Of a stretch of 64,000 bases of DNA, positions 17,638 to 29,417 are shown piece after piece. Every line of letters starts with the position of its first letter. Position 1 is the first letter of the stretch. The DNA is from Streptomyces sp. FIT100 (GTDB lineage Bacteria > Actinomycetota > Actinomycetes > Streptomycetales > Streptomycetaceae), in contig NZ_CP075715.1 in assembly GCF_024584805.1 (NCBI RefSeq), forward strand, positions 1,910,001 to 1,974,000. The letters run 5' to 3'. The translations under genes and the position numbers were made by a program. The notes beneath the pieces were generated by a model, which did no database searches, had not been told where the DNA came from, and saw nothing but the letters and a program-made list of their open reading frames with translations.

Positions 17638-18501
17638 GTGCCCGCGATGCGCAGCCCCGTCGGCGCCCACGTTCCCGTGGCCGGCGGCCTCGCCAGGACC
17701 GGTCTGCCGTACGCCCGCGCGGTCGGCGCCGAGACCGTCCAGGTCTTCGTCGCCAATCCGCGCGGCTGGGCGACGCCCGCCGGGAACCCGGCCCAGGACG
17801 AGCTGTTCCGGGAGGCGTGCGCGGCCGAGGGGATGCCGGTGTACGTCCACGCCCCGTACCTGATCAACTTCGGCTCGCACACCCCGGCGACCGCCGAGCG
17901 GTCCGTGGAGTCGATGCGGCATTCGCTGCGGCGGGGCCGGGAGATCGGCGCGCTGGGCGTGGTGGTGCACACGGGGTCGGCGACGGGCGGCCGCTCGCGC
18001 GCGGTGGCGCTCGCACAGGTGCGGGAGCTGGTGCTGCCGCTGCTGGACGAGCTGACCCATGACGACGACCCGTACCTGCTGCTGGAGTCGACGGCCGGGC
18101 AGGGGTTCTCGCTCTGCTCGCGCGCCGAGGACCTGGGGCCCTACTTCGAGGTCCTGGACGCCCACCCCCGGCTGGGGGTCTGCCTGGACACCTGCCACAT
18201 CTTCGCGGCCGGGCACGACCTGGCTGCGGACGGCGGTGTGAAGGAGACCCTCGATCTGCTGGTGGAGACCGTCGGCGAAGGCCGGCTGAAGCTGATCCAC
18301 GCGAACGACTCCCACGATGTGGCCGGCGCGCACAAGGACCGTCACGCGAACATCGGGGCAGGTCACATAGGTGCGGAGCCGTTCCGGGAGCTGATGGCCC
18401 ATCCGGCGGCCGCGGGCGTGCCGCTGATCATCGAGACTCCGGGCGGCAAGGACGGGGACGTGGCGGACATCGCGCTGCTCAAGACGCTCCGCGAGGGATA
18501 G
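17638..18501 (+). CDS. Deoxyribonuclease IV (AP endonuclease family 2)
   Basis: This 287-residue protein has the xylose-isomerase-like TIM barrel of endonuclease IV, which cuts at abasic sites. Zinc-ligand and signature blocks are visible: VGAHVPVAGGL, VVVHTGS, LLLESTAGQG, LGVCLDTCHIFAAGHD, LIHANDSHD and HANIGAGHIG. It begins with GTG directly after the kinase stop codon (ATG 17647 is an alternative three codons in), so it is cotranslated with the kinase gene. No link between DNA repair and the kinase is evident beyond cotranscription. Confidence 0.92.
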   Translation: MPAMRSPVGAHVPVAGGLARTGLPYARAVGAETVQVFVANPRGWATPAGNPAQDELFREACAAEGMPVYVHAPYLINFGSHTPATAERSVESMRHSLRRGREIGALGVVVHTGSATGGRSRAVALAQVRELVLPLLDELTHDDDPYLLLESTAGQGFSLCSRAEDLGPYFEVLDAHPRLGVCLDTCHIFAAGHDLAADGGVKETLDLLVETVGEGRLKLIHANDSHDVAGAHKDRHANIGAGHIGAEPFRELMAHPAAAGVPLIIETPGGKDGDVADIALLKTLREG

Positions 18502-18526
18502 GAACACCGGACGCGCACATCCGGGA

Positions 18527-18543
18527 ATACCCCAGGGGGGTAT
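18527..18543. promoter_or_regulatory. CsoR-type copper operator candidate
   Basis: Perfect arms ATACCCC (18527-18533) and GGGGTAT (18537-18543) flank AGG. This closely fits the ATACCC-N-GGGTAT core bound by CsoR copper repressors. It lies about 50 bases before the His-rich DUF4396 gene. Confidence 0.65.
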
Positions 18544-18590
18544 CTGGTTCCCCTGGAGTCAGGTACCGCAACCCGACCAAGGGGCCTCCC

Positions 18591-19103
18591 ATGCAGCACG
18601 AGACACACGCGCACCACACCGAACGCGTCGGCCACGTCGGCCACGCAGGTCACGCAGGTCACGCAGGCGGAGCGGCTTGGTCCACTGCCGCGAGGGCCAC
18701 CCTCCACTGCCTCACCGGCTGTGCCATCGGCGAGGTCCTCGGCATGGTCATCGGGACCGCCCTCGGCTGGGGCAACACCCCGACCATGATCCTCGCCATC
18801 GCCCTGGCGTTCCTCTTCGGCTACTCGCTGACGATCTCGCCCGTGCTGCGCGCCGGGCTGCCCCTGAAGGCGGCCGTCGGCGTCGCCCTCGCCGCCGACA
18901 CCGTCTCCATCGTGGTGATGGAGACCGTCGACAACGGCGTACTGCTGCTGGTGCCCGGCGCGATGGACGCCCATCTCACCGACGCCCTGTTCTGGGGCGC
19001 CCTGGCCGCCGCGTTCCTCATCGCGTTCCTGGTCACCACACCGGTCAACAAGTGGCTGATCGGCCGAGGCAAGGGCCATGCGGTGGTCCACCGGTACCAC
19101 TGA
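18591..19103 (+). CDS. DUF4396 membrane protein with His-rich N terminus, probably copper-responsive
   Basis: This 170-residue protein begins with a histidine-rich segment (MQHETHAHHTERVGHVGHAG, plus two more HAG units). Four membrane helices typical of DUF4396 follow: TLHCLTGCAIGEVLGMVIG, TMILAIALAFLFGYSLTIS, VGVALAADTVSIVVMETVDN and ALFWGALAAAFLIAFLV. The CxxxC in helix 1 and the GxxxG-like glycines are family features. A CsoR-like palindrome lies just upstream, so a role in copper handling or resistance is likely (inference); DUF4396 itself has no settled function. The start ATG 18591 has only a weak ribosome binding site. Confidence 0.85.
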   Translation: MQHETHAHHTERVGHVGHAGHAGHAGGAAWSTAARATLHCLTGCAIGEVLGMVIGTALGWGNTPTMILAIALAFLFGYSLTISPVLRAGLPLKAAVGVALAADTVSIVVMETVDNGVLLLVPGAMDAHLTDALFWGALAAAFLIAFLVTTPVNKWLIGRGKGHAVVHRYH

Positions 19104-19130
19104 CGGGGACGACCGACGGAGCCCCGGGCC

Positions 19131-19763
19131 CTAGAACTCGGGGCCGTCCCCCGGCCCCTCCTGGTAGGAATAGCGCTGCTCCCGCCAGGGGTCGCCGAGG
19201 TTGTGGTACCCCCGCTCCTCCCAGAAGCCCCGGCGGTCGGCGGTCATGTACTCCACGCCCCGCACCCACTTCGGCCCCTTCCAGGCGTACAGGTGCGGTA
19301 CGACGAGCCGCAGCGGGAAGCCGTGCTCGGCGGTGAGGAGCTCACCGTCCTTGTGGGTGGCGAAGATCGTGCGCTCGGAGAGGAAGTCGGCAAGCCGCAG
19401 ATTGGCACTGAAGCCGTACTCGGCCCAGACCATGACATGGGTGGCGGACGGCGCCGGCGGGGCGAGCTCGACCACTGTCCGGGCCGGCACCCCGCCCCAT
19501 TCGGCCCCCAGCATGCTGAATTTCGTCACGCAGTGCAGGTCGGCGACGACCGTGGCGAACGGCAGGGCCGAGAACTCCTCGTGGTTCCAGCAGCGCTTGT
19601 CCCCGTCGGCGGTCGCACCGAAGACCCGGAACTCCCAGCGGTCAGGCTTGAACTTGGGGACGGGCCCGTAGTGGGTGACGGGCCAGCCTCGCTGCAGCCG
19701 CTGCCCCGGAGGAAGCCCGGACTGCTCTGACTCGCGACATTCCCGGCTCTCCGGCTGACCCAT
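19131..19763 (-). CDS. Sulfite-oxidase-like molybdopterin oxidoreductase
   Basis: This protein of about 210 residues is of the cytoplasmic sulfite oxidase/MsrP-like family. Characteristic blocks are WEFRVFGATADG, the cofactor-ligand cysteine in DLHCVTKFSMLGAEWGGVP, VMVWAEYGFSANL, HGFPLRLVVPHLYAWKGPKWVRGVEYM and the terminal FWEERGYHNLGDPWREQRY. No dimerisation domain or signal peptide is present, so it is probably cytoplasmic. The start is ATG 19763 (MGQPESRE); ATG 19772 adds three residues. It is convergent with the DUF4396 gene and divergent from bfr. The substrate and electron partner are unknown. Confidence 0.87.
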   Translation of the reverse strand: MGQPESRECRESEQSGLPPGQRLQRGWPVTHYGPVPKFKPDRWEFRVFGATADGDKRCWNHEEFSALPFATVVADLHCVTKFSMLGAEWGGVPARTVVELAPPAPSATHVMVWAEYGFSANLRLADFLSERTIFATHKDGELLTAEHGFPLRLVVPHLYAWKGPKWVRGVEYMTADRRGFWEERGYHNLGDPWREQRYSYQEGPGDGPEF

Positions 19764-19918
19764 GCCTTCCATGGTGACAGACCAGGAGGGGTGGTCATGA
19801 CCAGGTCTGGGCCGATTCGGGCAACTCCTACTAAGGAGGCACTTACTGGACGGCCTTCGATCACGGTGCGAGGATGCGCGCACCTGCCCGAGTCACACGC
19901 GCGGAAGGAGCCTCTGCG

Positions 19919-20401
19919 ATGCAGGGCGACCCCGAGGTCATCGAGTTCCTCAATGAGCAGCTGACTGCCGAATTGACCGCGATCAACCAGTACTTCCTGC
20001 ACGCGAAGATGCAGGAGAACTACGGCTGGACGAAGCTCGCCAAGTACACCCGGGCGGAGTCCTTCGACGAGATGCGGCATGCGGAGGTCCTGACCGACCG
20101 GATCATCTTCCTGGAGGGCCTGCCGAACTACCAGCGGCTCTTCCACGTCCGGATCGGGCAGACGGTCACGGAGATGTTCCAGGCCGACCGGCAGGTCGAG
20201 GTCGAGGCGATCGACCGCCTGAAGCGCGGCATCGAGGTCATGCGGAACAAGGGCGACATCACGTCCGCGAACATCTTCGAGTCGATCCTGGCGGACGAGG
20301 AGCATCACATCGACTATCTCGACACCCAGCTGGAGCTGGTCGAGAAGCTCGGTGAAGCGCTCTACATCGCCCAGCTGATCGAGCAGCCGGAAAGCAGCTG
20401 A
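19919..20401 (+). CDS. bfr: Bacterioferritin
   Basis: This 160-residue ferritin-fold iron-storage protein carries the bacterioferritin signature: MQGDPEVIEFLNEQLTAELT, INQYFLHAKMQENYG, the ferroxidase ligands in ESFDEMRHAEVLTDRII, the heme-ligand methionine region LFHVRIGQTVTEMFQ, and DEEHHIDYLDTQLELV. The start ATG 19919 follows a GGAAGGAG ribosome binding site; upstream in-frame codons do not match the family. The bfd gene lies 65 bases downstream on the opposite strand, so storage and mobilisation proteins are convergent neighbours. Confidence 0.97.
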   Translation: MQGDPEVIEFLNEQLTAELTAINQYFLHAKMQENYGWTKLAKYTRAESFDEMRHAEVLTDRIIFLEGLPNYQRLFHVRIGQTVTEMFQADRQVEVEAIDRLKRGIEVMRNKGDITSANIFESILADEEHHIDYLDTQLELVEKLGEALYIAQLIEQPESS

Positions 20402-20465
20402 CGCGACAGCCGACGCGGCGGCCGAGGCGGAACGGCGCTTCGGGTGCGGCGCTCCGGGTGCGGTC

Positions 20466-20777
20466 CTAGGCGGCTTCCCCGAGCGCGGCGACCTGACGCT
20501 CGGCAACCTGACGCTCGGCGACCTGACGCTCGGCGACCTGACGCCCGGCATCCGCCTCGCTCTCGGCCTCCGCCGCGAGCGCGGGCATACCCTGCTCCAG
20601 CAGCTCACGGCGCGGGCAGCTGCCCCTGCCGAGAATCCCCTGGATGCGGCGGACGCACGAACCGCAGTCGGTGCCGGCCTTGGACACCGAGGCGATCTGG
20701 CGGGGAGTGCAGGCACCCGCCTCCGCGTGCTCCTTGACCTGCTTCTCCGTGATGCCGAAGCACGAGCAGACGTACAC
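20466..20777 (-). CDS. bfd: Bacterioferritin-associated ferredoxin with RQVAE repeat tail
   Basis: This [2Fe-2S] protein of 103 residues reduces bacterioferritin to release iron. The four cluster cysteines are visible in VCSCFG (N terminus) and AGTDCGSCVRRIQ (about residues 35-48). A C-terminal extension follows the normal family end, including four RQVAE-type repeats encoded by a 15-base minisatellite, then ALGEAA. The start is GTG 20777 (VYVCSCFGIT), preceded by GGGAGGTG at good spacing; GTG 20786 would add three residues. An IdeR/DmdR iron box lies about 50 bases upstream, so expression should rise when iron is low. Confidence 0.92.
   Translation of the reverse strand: MYVCSCFGITEKQVKEHAEAGACTPRQIASVSKAGTDCGSCVRRIQGILGRGSCPRRELLEQGMPALAAEAESEADAGRQVAERQVAERQVAERQVAALGEAA
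20489..20548. repeat. 15 bp x 4 coding minisatellite in bfd
   Basis: Four tandem copies of CGACCTGACGCTCGG (units start at 20489, 20504, 20519 and 20534; copies 2 and 4 each have one difference) encode the RQVAE repeats at the Bfd C terminus. Confidence 0.92.
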
Positions 20778-20824
20778 GCGGTTCACCTCCCGGCGGGATC
20801 GATCGATTGTGCCCGTCCCGTTTG

Positions 20825-20843
20825 ATCGGTGAGGCAAACCTAA
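20825..20843 (-). promoter_or_regulatory. Iron box (DmdR/IdeR-type operator)
   Basis: Read on the bfd strand, the site is TTAGGTTTGCCTCACCGAT, matching the TTAGGTTAGGCTCACCTAA consensus at 15 of 19 positions. It lies 48-66 bases upstream of the bfd start codon. Confidence 0.8.
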
Positions 20844-20884
20844 CCTTACCCGCCGCCCGGGTGACCCGAAACCCCCGATACGAC

Positions 20885-20919
20885 GGTGGGGCGCGGATCA
20901 CATCGATCCGCGCCCCACC
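20885..20919 (-). terminator. Intrinsic terminator after the DAHP synthase gene
   Basis: A perfect 15 bp stem (20885-20899 with 20905-20919) has a 5-base loop. There is no T-run, as is common in Streptomyces. It lies 16 bases past the stop of the class II DAHP synthase gene. Confidence 0.85.
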
Positions 20920-20934
20920 CTCACAGCGACGTCG

Positions 20935-24537
<3,603 letters not shown>

Positions 24538-24545
24538 CCGGCGGC

Positions 24546-24576
24546 GCCGGACGGGCTCATGAGGGGCCCGTCCGGC
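24546..24576. terminator. Bidirectional hairpin between trpE and pfkA
   Basis: Perfect 11 bp arms GCCGGACGGGC (24546-24556) and GCCCGTCCGGC (24566-24576) lie between two convergent stop codons. Confidence 0.8.
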
Positions 24577-24594
24577 GACGGGAGACGGCCGGCG

Positions 24595-25623
24595 TCAGCC
24601 GAAGAAGACGCCGACCTCCTCGTACAGCGACGGATCCACCGTCTTGAGCTTCGACGTCGCGTCGGCGATCGGCACCCGCACGATGTCGGTGCCGCGGAGC
24701 GCGACCATCTTCCCGTAGTCGCGGTCGCGCACCGCGTCGATCGCGTGGAGGCCGAAGCGGGTGGCGAGCCAGCGGTCGAAGGCGCTGGGGGTGCCGCCGC
24801 GCTGGACGTGGCCCAGGACCGTCGTCCTGGCCTCCTTGCCCGTGCGCCTCTCGATCTCCTTGGCCAGCCACTCCCCGACGCCCGAGAGCCGGACGTGCCC
24901 GAAGGAGTCGAGGCTGCCGTCCTTGAGGACCATGTCGCCGTCCTTGGGCATGGCCCCCTCCGCGACCACGACGATCGGCGCGTACGAGGCGCGGAAGCGC
25001 GAGGTGACCCAGGCGCACACCTGGTCGACGTCGAAGCGCTGCTCCGGGATGAGGATGACGTTCGCCCCGCCGGCCAGCCCCGAGTGGAGGGCGATCCAGC
25101 CGGCGTGACGGCCCATCACCTCGACGACGAGAACCCGCATGTGCGACTCGGCGGTGGTGTGCAGCCGGTCGATGGCCTCGGTCGCGATGCCGACGGCGGT
25201 GTCGAAGCCGAAGGTGTAGTCCGTGGCGGAGAGGTCGTTGTCGATGGTCTTGGGCACGCCCACGCAGTTGACGCCGTACTCGCCGGCGAGCCGGGCCGCG
25301 ACACCGAGGGTGTCCTCGCCGCCGATCGCGATGAGCGCCTCCACTTCGAGCTTGGCGAGGTTCTCCTTGATGCGGCGGATGCCGTTCTCCTGCTTGAGGG
25401 GGTTGGTGCGCGAGGAGCCGAGGATCGTGCCGCCGCGCGGGAGGATGCCGCGCACCGCGGGGATGTCCAGGCGCACGGTGTCGCCCTCCAACGGCCCGCG
25501 CCAGCCGTCCCGGAAGCCGGTGAACTCGTAGCCGTACTCCTGGACACCCTTGCGGACGATGCCGCGGATGACCGCATTCAGGCCGGGGCAGTCGCCGCCC
25601 CCGGTCAGTACTCCGACCCGCAT
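24595..25623 (-). CDS. pfkA: 6-phosphofructokinase with PPi-type phosphoryl-donor residues
   Basis: This 342-residue PFK of the actinobacterial group III phosphorylates fructose 6-phosphate. Motifs are VGVLTGGGDCPGLNAVIRG, AIGGEDTLGVA, PKTIDNDLSATDYTFGFDTAV, EVMGRHAGWIA and VLGHVQRGG. Position 104 (E. coli numbering) is Asp and the residue before TIDND is Lys; in this family Gly at those sites goes with ATP use and Asp/Lys with pyrophosphate. This copy may therefore be PPi-dependent or bifunctional despite the usual annotation as ATP-dependent. The start is ATG 25623 (MRVGVLTGGG) with an AAGGGAA site. It converges on trpE. Confidence 0.92.
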   Translation of the reverse strand: MRVGVLTGGGDCPGLNAVIRGIVRKGVQEYGYEFTGFRDGWRGPLEGDTVRLDIPAVRGILPRGGTILGSSRTNPLKQENGIRRIKENLAKLEVEALIAIGGEDTLGVAARLAGEYGVNCVGVPKTIDNDLSATDYTFGFDTAVGIATEAIDRLHTTAESHMRVLVVEVMGRHAGWIALHSGLAGGANVILIPEQRFDVDQVCAWVTSRFRASYAPIVVVAEGAMPKDGDMVLKDGSLDSFGHVRLSGVGEWLAKEIERRTGKEARTTVLGHVQRGGTPSAFDRWLATRFGLHAIDAVRDRDYGKMVALRGTDIVRVPIADATSKLKTVDPSLYEEVGVFFG

Positions 25624-25760
25624 GGAAGTTCCCTTCGCCGTCGGTGGTGACATATGGGAGCCACGCTAGTAGTGACCCACGTCACTCCGGGACGGTACGA
25701 AAGGTGAATTCCGGTACGGCGACCGTCTGTTGTAGCCCGGTGATTCACTCCAACGAGTGG

Positions 25761-26432
25761 TCAGGCGTCGTCAAGGCCGCGTTCTATCGCGTACCGGACG
25801 AGCTCCACGCGGTTGTGCAGCTGGAGTTTGCCCAGCGTGTTCTGCACATGGTTCTGCACGGTGCGGTGGGAGATGACGAGACGCTCCGCGATCTGCTTGT
25901 ACGAGAGCCCCTTGGCGACCAGCCGCAGCACCTCCGTCTCGCGCTCGGTCAGTTGCGGCACCTTCGGCTCGTCGGGCCCGGCCGCGGGCGCGGGGTCGGC
26001 GGCCAGCCTGCGGTACTCGCCGAGGACCAGTCCGGCCAGTCCCGGCGTGAACACCGGGTCTCCGGCGGCGGTCCGCCGCACCGCGTCGATCAGCTCCTCC
26101 GTGCTGGCCGACTTGAGCAGATAGCCCGTCGCACCCGACTTCACCGCCTCCAGGACGTCGGCGTGCTCACCGCTCGCGGAGAGGACGAGCACGCGCAGCG
26201 CGGGGTTCGCCCCCACGAGCTCCTTGCAGACCTGGACACCGGGCTTGGCCGGCAGGTTGAGGTCGAGGACGAGCACATCGGGGCCCGCGGCCGGGGCGCG
26301 GCGCACCGCCTGCTCCCCGTCACCGGCCGTGGCGACCACGTCGAAGCCGGACTCGGCCAGATCGCGGGCGACGGCGTCCCGCCACATCGGGTGGTCGTCG
26401 ACCACCATCACCTTGATCGGCTGCTCGCTCAT
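25761..26432 (-). CDS. NarL/LuxR-type response regulator
   Basis: This 223-residue regulator has a receiver domain (MVVDDHPMWRDAV, phospho-acceptor in DVLVLDLNLPAKPG, GYLLKSAS) and a C-terminal LuxR HTH (LTEREVEVL-like LTERETEVLRLVAKGLSYKQIAERLVISHRTV). It starts immediately after the stop codon of the upstream sensor kinase gene, so the two form a two-component system. The target genes and signal are unknown. Confidence 0.94.
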   Translation of the reverse strand: MSEQPIKVMVVDDHPMWRDAVARDLAESGFDVVATAGDGEQAVRRAPAAGPDVLVLDLNLPAKPGVQVCKELVGANPALRVLVLSASGEHADVLEAVKSGATGYLLKSASTEELIDAVRRTAAGDPVFTPGLAGLVLGEYRRLAADPAPAAGPDEPKVPQLTERETEVLRLVAKGLSYKQIAERLVISHRTVQNHVQNTLGKLQLHNRVELVRYAIERGLDDA

Positions 26433-27668
26433 CTATCTGCCCGCCTTCCCCCGGGTCCCCCGCGGGACCTTCAGTTCCACTTCCGTGCCCTGGCCCGGCA
26501 CCGAGATCAGCTCGGCCGTGCCTCCGATGTCCCGCAGCCTGCCGCGGATGGAGAGGGCGACACCCAGCCGCCCCTCCCCCTCGGCCTGGGCGAGCCGCCC
26601 CTCCGGGATCCCCGGACCGTCGTCCCGCACCGTCACGATCACCTCGTGCGGCCAGTCCTCGACCAGGATCCACGCCTGAGCGCCGTCACCGGCATGCCTG
26701 CGGACATTGTCCAGGGCGGCACCGACAGCCGCCGCGAGCTCCTTCGCCGCATGGGGCGCGAGGGGCACCGGGGCGCCCGGCTCGGACAGCGTGACCCTGG
26801 ATCCGGCGTACGCCGCGAGGAGGGAGCGCAGATCGCACGGGCCGCCGTCGCCCGGCTCCCCGGCCACCTCGGGTGAGTCGGGCACCTCGACGACGCGGAC
26901 GACCGCGCCCTGCGTCTCGTCCTCGGAGACGCGCGAGGCGGGCACCAGTCCTCCGGCGACCAGGGTGCGCAGGGCCACCTCCTGCTCGCCCGCCATCCTG
27001 CCCAGCTCGGCCGCCTCCCCGCCGAGCGCGGTGCCGCGCCGCTGCACCATCGCCAGCACCTGGAGCACGCTGTCGTGGATGTCGCGGGCGAGCCGCTCCC
27101 GTTCGCGGGTGGCCGCCTCGATCTCCAGGGCGCGGGCCAGGGTGCGTTCGGAGGCGCGGGCGACCTCGACCACGTAGCCGATGGCGATGGAGGCGACCCA
27201 GACCAGCAGCACGTTGTGGAAGGTGTCCCGGCTCGGCTCGCCGCGCTCGATGATGTTGGCGACGGCGACGAGGGAGGAGGCGAAGCCGGCCCAGCGCCAG
27301 CCGCCCTTGATCGCGTACGCGAGGACCGAGCCCGCGGTCCATATCGACGGCAGCGTCGGGCCGTCGATCTGCTGGGCGTGGGCGTCGGCGAGCGGTGTGA
27401 GCAGGATGCCGGTGAGGGCGACGGTGAGGTCGGCGACGAGGAAGCGCTTGGTGCAGGCCGCCGCGTTCGCCACCCTGGGAAGCGTGGCGAACGTCCATAC
27501 GGCCAGGAAGAGCAGAAAGCCGACGGCCACCCAGGGGCGCTCGAACTTGTCGCGGGCGAAGACGAAGAGGAGGACCGCGTAGCCCATCGTCAGTACCCGG
27601 TACGCGGTCAGCGCGCGCCACAGCGGCTGCTCGACCGACATGCGTACGACACGCTCGCGCCTGGCCAT
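26433..27668 (-). CDS. NarX/DesK-type sensor histidine kinase (MacS-like)
   Basis: This 411-residue kinase has about five or six membrane segments in the first 170 residues, then a HisKA_3 dimerisation motif with the phospho-acceptor His (ARDIHDSVLQVLAMVQRRG, near residue 210), and a C-terminal HATPase (ELAAAVGAALDNVRRHAG as the N box; VRDDGPGIPEGRL). An N-terminal PspC/MacS-like membrane module without an extracytoplasmic loop suggests membrane-state sensing (inference). The start is ATG 27668. It is directly coupled to the response regulator gene. Confidence 0.92.
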   Translation of the reverse strand: MARRERVVRMSVEQPLWRALTAYRVLTMGYAVLLFVFARDKFERPWVAVGFLLFLAVWTFATLPRVANAAACTKRFLVADLTVALTGILLTPLADAHAQQIDGPTLPSIWTAGSVLAYAIKGGWRWAGFASSLVAVANIIERGEPSRDTFHNVLLVWVASIAIGYVVEVARASERTLARALEIEAATRERERLARDIHDSVLQVLAMVQRRGTALGGEAAELGRMAGEQEVALRTLVAGGLVPASRVSEDETQGAVVRVVEVPDSPEVAGEPGDGGPCDLRSLLAAYAGSRVTLSEPGAPVPLAPHAAKELAAAVGAALDNVRRHAGDGAQAWILVEDWPHEVIVTVRDDGPGIPEGRLAQAEGEGRLGVALSIRGRLRDIGGTAELISVPGQGTEVELKVPRGTRGKAGR

Positions 27669-27748
27669 GATCCCCCGATCCCCCTTTTTTTGCGGCTCTG
27701 TTCGCCTCCGGGACGCCTGAGTCGCTGCCGACGCCGCGCCCCTTCGGC

Positions 27749-28480
27749 TCACTCGCCGGGTCCGCCGGCCTCCTTCGCGGCCTTGGCCGCCTTCTCCGCG
27801 TCCGCGATCTGGCGCTTCGCGGCGGTCGCGTAGATGTCCACGTACTCCTGCCCCGACAGCTTCATGATCTCGTACATGACCTCGTCGGTCACCGAGCGCA
27901 GGATGAAGCGGTCGTGCTCCATTCCGTGGTAGCGGCTGAAGTCGAGCGGCTTGCCGATCTTGATCCCCGGGCGCATCAGCTTGGGGACGACCTTGCCGGG
28001 CGGCTGGATCTTCTCGGTGTCGATCATCGCGACCGGGATGACGGGCGCGCCCGTCGCCAGCGCCACCCGCGCGAGGCCGCCGGGCTTGCCCCGGTAGAGC
28101 CGGCCGTCGGGCGAGCGGGTGCCCTCGGGGTAGATGCCGAACAGCTCGCCGCGCCTGATGACCTCGATACCGCTCCTGACGGCCGCCTCGCCGGCGCCGC
28201 GCGCCCCGGAGCGGTCCACCGGCAGCTGGCCGACGCCCTTGAAGAAGGCGGCCGTGAGCTTGCCCTTGACCCCGGGGGACGTGAAGTACTCGGCCTTCGC
28301 GATGAAGGTGACCTTGCGGTCCAGGACGGCGGGCAGGAAGAAGGAGTCGGAGAACGAGAGATGGTTGCTCGCGAGGATCGCCGGCCCCTCGGCGGGGATG
28401 TTCTCGAGGCCCTCCACCCAGGGCCTGAAGGCGAGTTTCAGCGACCCTCCGATCGAGAACTTCATTGCGCCGTAGATCAA
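27749..28480 (-). CDS. 1-acyl-sn-glycerol-3-phosphate acyltransferase (PlsC family)
   Basis: This 243-residue membrane-associated acyltransferase contains the catalytic ASNHLSFSDSFFLP (HxxxxD), the acyl/phosphate-binding block FGIYPEGTRSPDGRLYRGKPG, and PVIPVAMI. It would add the second acyl chain in phosphatidic acid synthesis. The C terminus is a charged Ala/Lys-rich helix. By synteny it matches mycobacterial Rv2182c. The start is TTG 28480, which has a GGGAAGG site and aligns with paralogues that begin with xYYxxKY; ATG 28465 (MKFSIGG) is an alternative. Confidence 0.9.
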   Translation of the reverse strand: MIYGAMKFSIGGSLKLAFRPWVEGLENIPAEGPAILASNHLSFSDSFFLPAVLDRKVTFIAKAEYFTSPGVKGKLTAAFFKGVGQLPVDRSGARGAGEAAVRSGIEVIRRGELFGIYPEGTRSPDGRLYRGKPGGLARVALATGAPVIPVAMIDTEKIQPPGKVVPKLMRPGIKIGKPLDFSRYHGMEHDRFILRSVTDEVMYEIMKLSGQEYVDIYATAAKRQIADAEKAAKAAKEAGGPGE

Positions 28481-28520
28481 CTCGAGTGCCTTCCCTGGTG
28501 TCCGTCGGAAAGACCTTAAC

Positions 28521-28559
28521 CCGTGGCGGGCCTGGGCTCCCGCCCCCGGGCCGCCACGG
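28521..28559. promoter_or_regulatory. Inverted repeat between divergent plsC-like and esterase genes
   Basis: Perfect 9 bp arms CCGTGGCGG (28521-28529) and CCGCCACGG (28551-28559) flank a GC-rich centre. It lies midway between the divergent genes, so it could be a shared operator or an RNA hairpin. Confidence 0.45.
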
Positions 28560-28637
28560 CCCTGGTCGGTGTCAGTCCCGTCGCGTACGGTGAAGGCACC
28601 TTCCGATCCTTTCGATCCTCATGAACAGGAGACCCCG

Positions 28638-29417
28638 GTGCCGGTCCTTCCTGGAGCCGAGCCGTACCGCCACGAGGGCGGCGAGGTCGGCGTGCTTCTC
28701 TGTCACGGATTCACCGGCTCCCCCCAGTCGCTGCGCCCGTGGGCGGAGTACCTGGCGGAGCGCGGGCTGACCGTGTCGCTCCCGCTGCTGCCCGGGCACG
28801 GCACCCGCTGGCAGGACATGGCGATCACCGGCTGGCAGGACTGGTACGCGGAGGTGGACCGGGAGCTGCGGACGCTCACGGAGCGGTGCAGCCAGGTCTT
28901 CGTCTTCGGGCTCTCCATGGGTGGTGCGCTGACCCTGCGGCTCGCGGCCAAGCACGGCGACGCGATCAGCGGCATCGTGCTGGTCAACCCGGCGAACAAG
29001 GTGCACGGCCTCGCGGCGCACGCCCTTCCGGTGGCCCGGCACTTCGTGCGTACGACGAAGGGGCTGGCGAACGACATCGCCAAGGAGGGCGAGGACGAGG
29101 TCGGCTACGACCGGGTGCCGCTGCACGCCGCGCACTCGCTGCGGAATTTCCTCCGGCTGGTCGACGGTGAGCTGCCGCAGGTCACCCAGCCGATCGTGCT
29201 GCTGCACAGCCCGCAGGACCATGTGGTCCCGCCGGCGGACTCGGCCCGGATCCTCGGCCGGGTCTCGTCGTCGGACGTCCAGGAGATCCTGCTGGAACAG
29301 AGCTACCACGTGGCGACGTTGGACCACGATGCGGAGCGGATTTTCGACGAGAGTCACGCGTTCATCGGCCGCCTCGCTCCGAGCGTCGGGATGAAGGGAA
29401 GCACGACCGGTGGCTGA
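28638..29417 (+). CDS. Alpha/beta hydrolase, carboxylesterase/monoacylglycerol lipase type
   Basis: This 259-residue hydrolase resembles the Est30/YvaK esterases. The oxyanion region is LLCHGFTGSPQSLRPWA, the nucleophile elbow is VFGLSMGGALTL (Ser near residue 95), the acid is in LLHSPQDHVVPP, and the catalytic His is in SYHVATLDHD. There is no signal peptide, so it is cytoplasmic. GTG 28638 is supported by an AGGAG site and the family N terminus (PVLPGAEPY). It overlaps the next gene by 8 bases. It is divergent from the acyltransferase gene, suggesting shared lipid turnover (inference). Confidence 0.9.
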   Translation: MPVLPGAEPYRHEGGEVGVLLCHGFTGSPQSLRPWAEYLAERGLTVSLPLLPGHGTRWQDMAITGWQDWYAEVDRELRTLTERCSQVFVFGLSMGGALTLRLAAKHGDAISGIVLVNPANKVHGLAAHALPVARHFVRTTKGLANDIAKEGEDEVGYDRVPLHAAHSLRNFLRLVDGELPQVTQPIVLLHSPQDHVVPPADSARILGRVSSSDVQEILLEQSYHVATLDHDAERIFDESHAFIGRLAPSVGMKGSTTGG

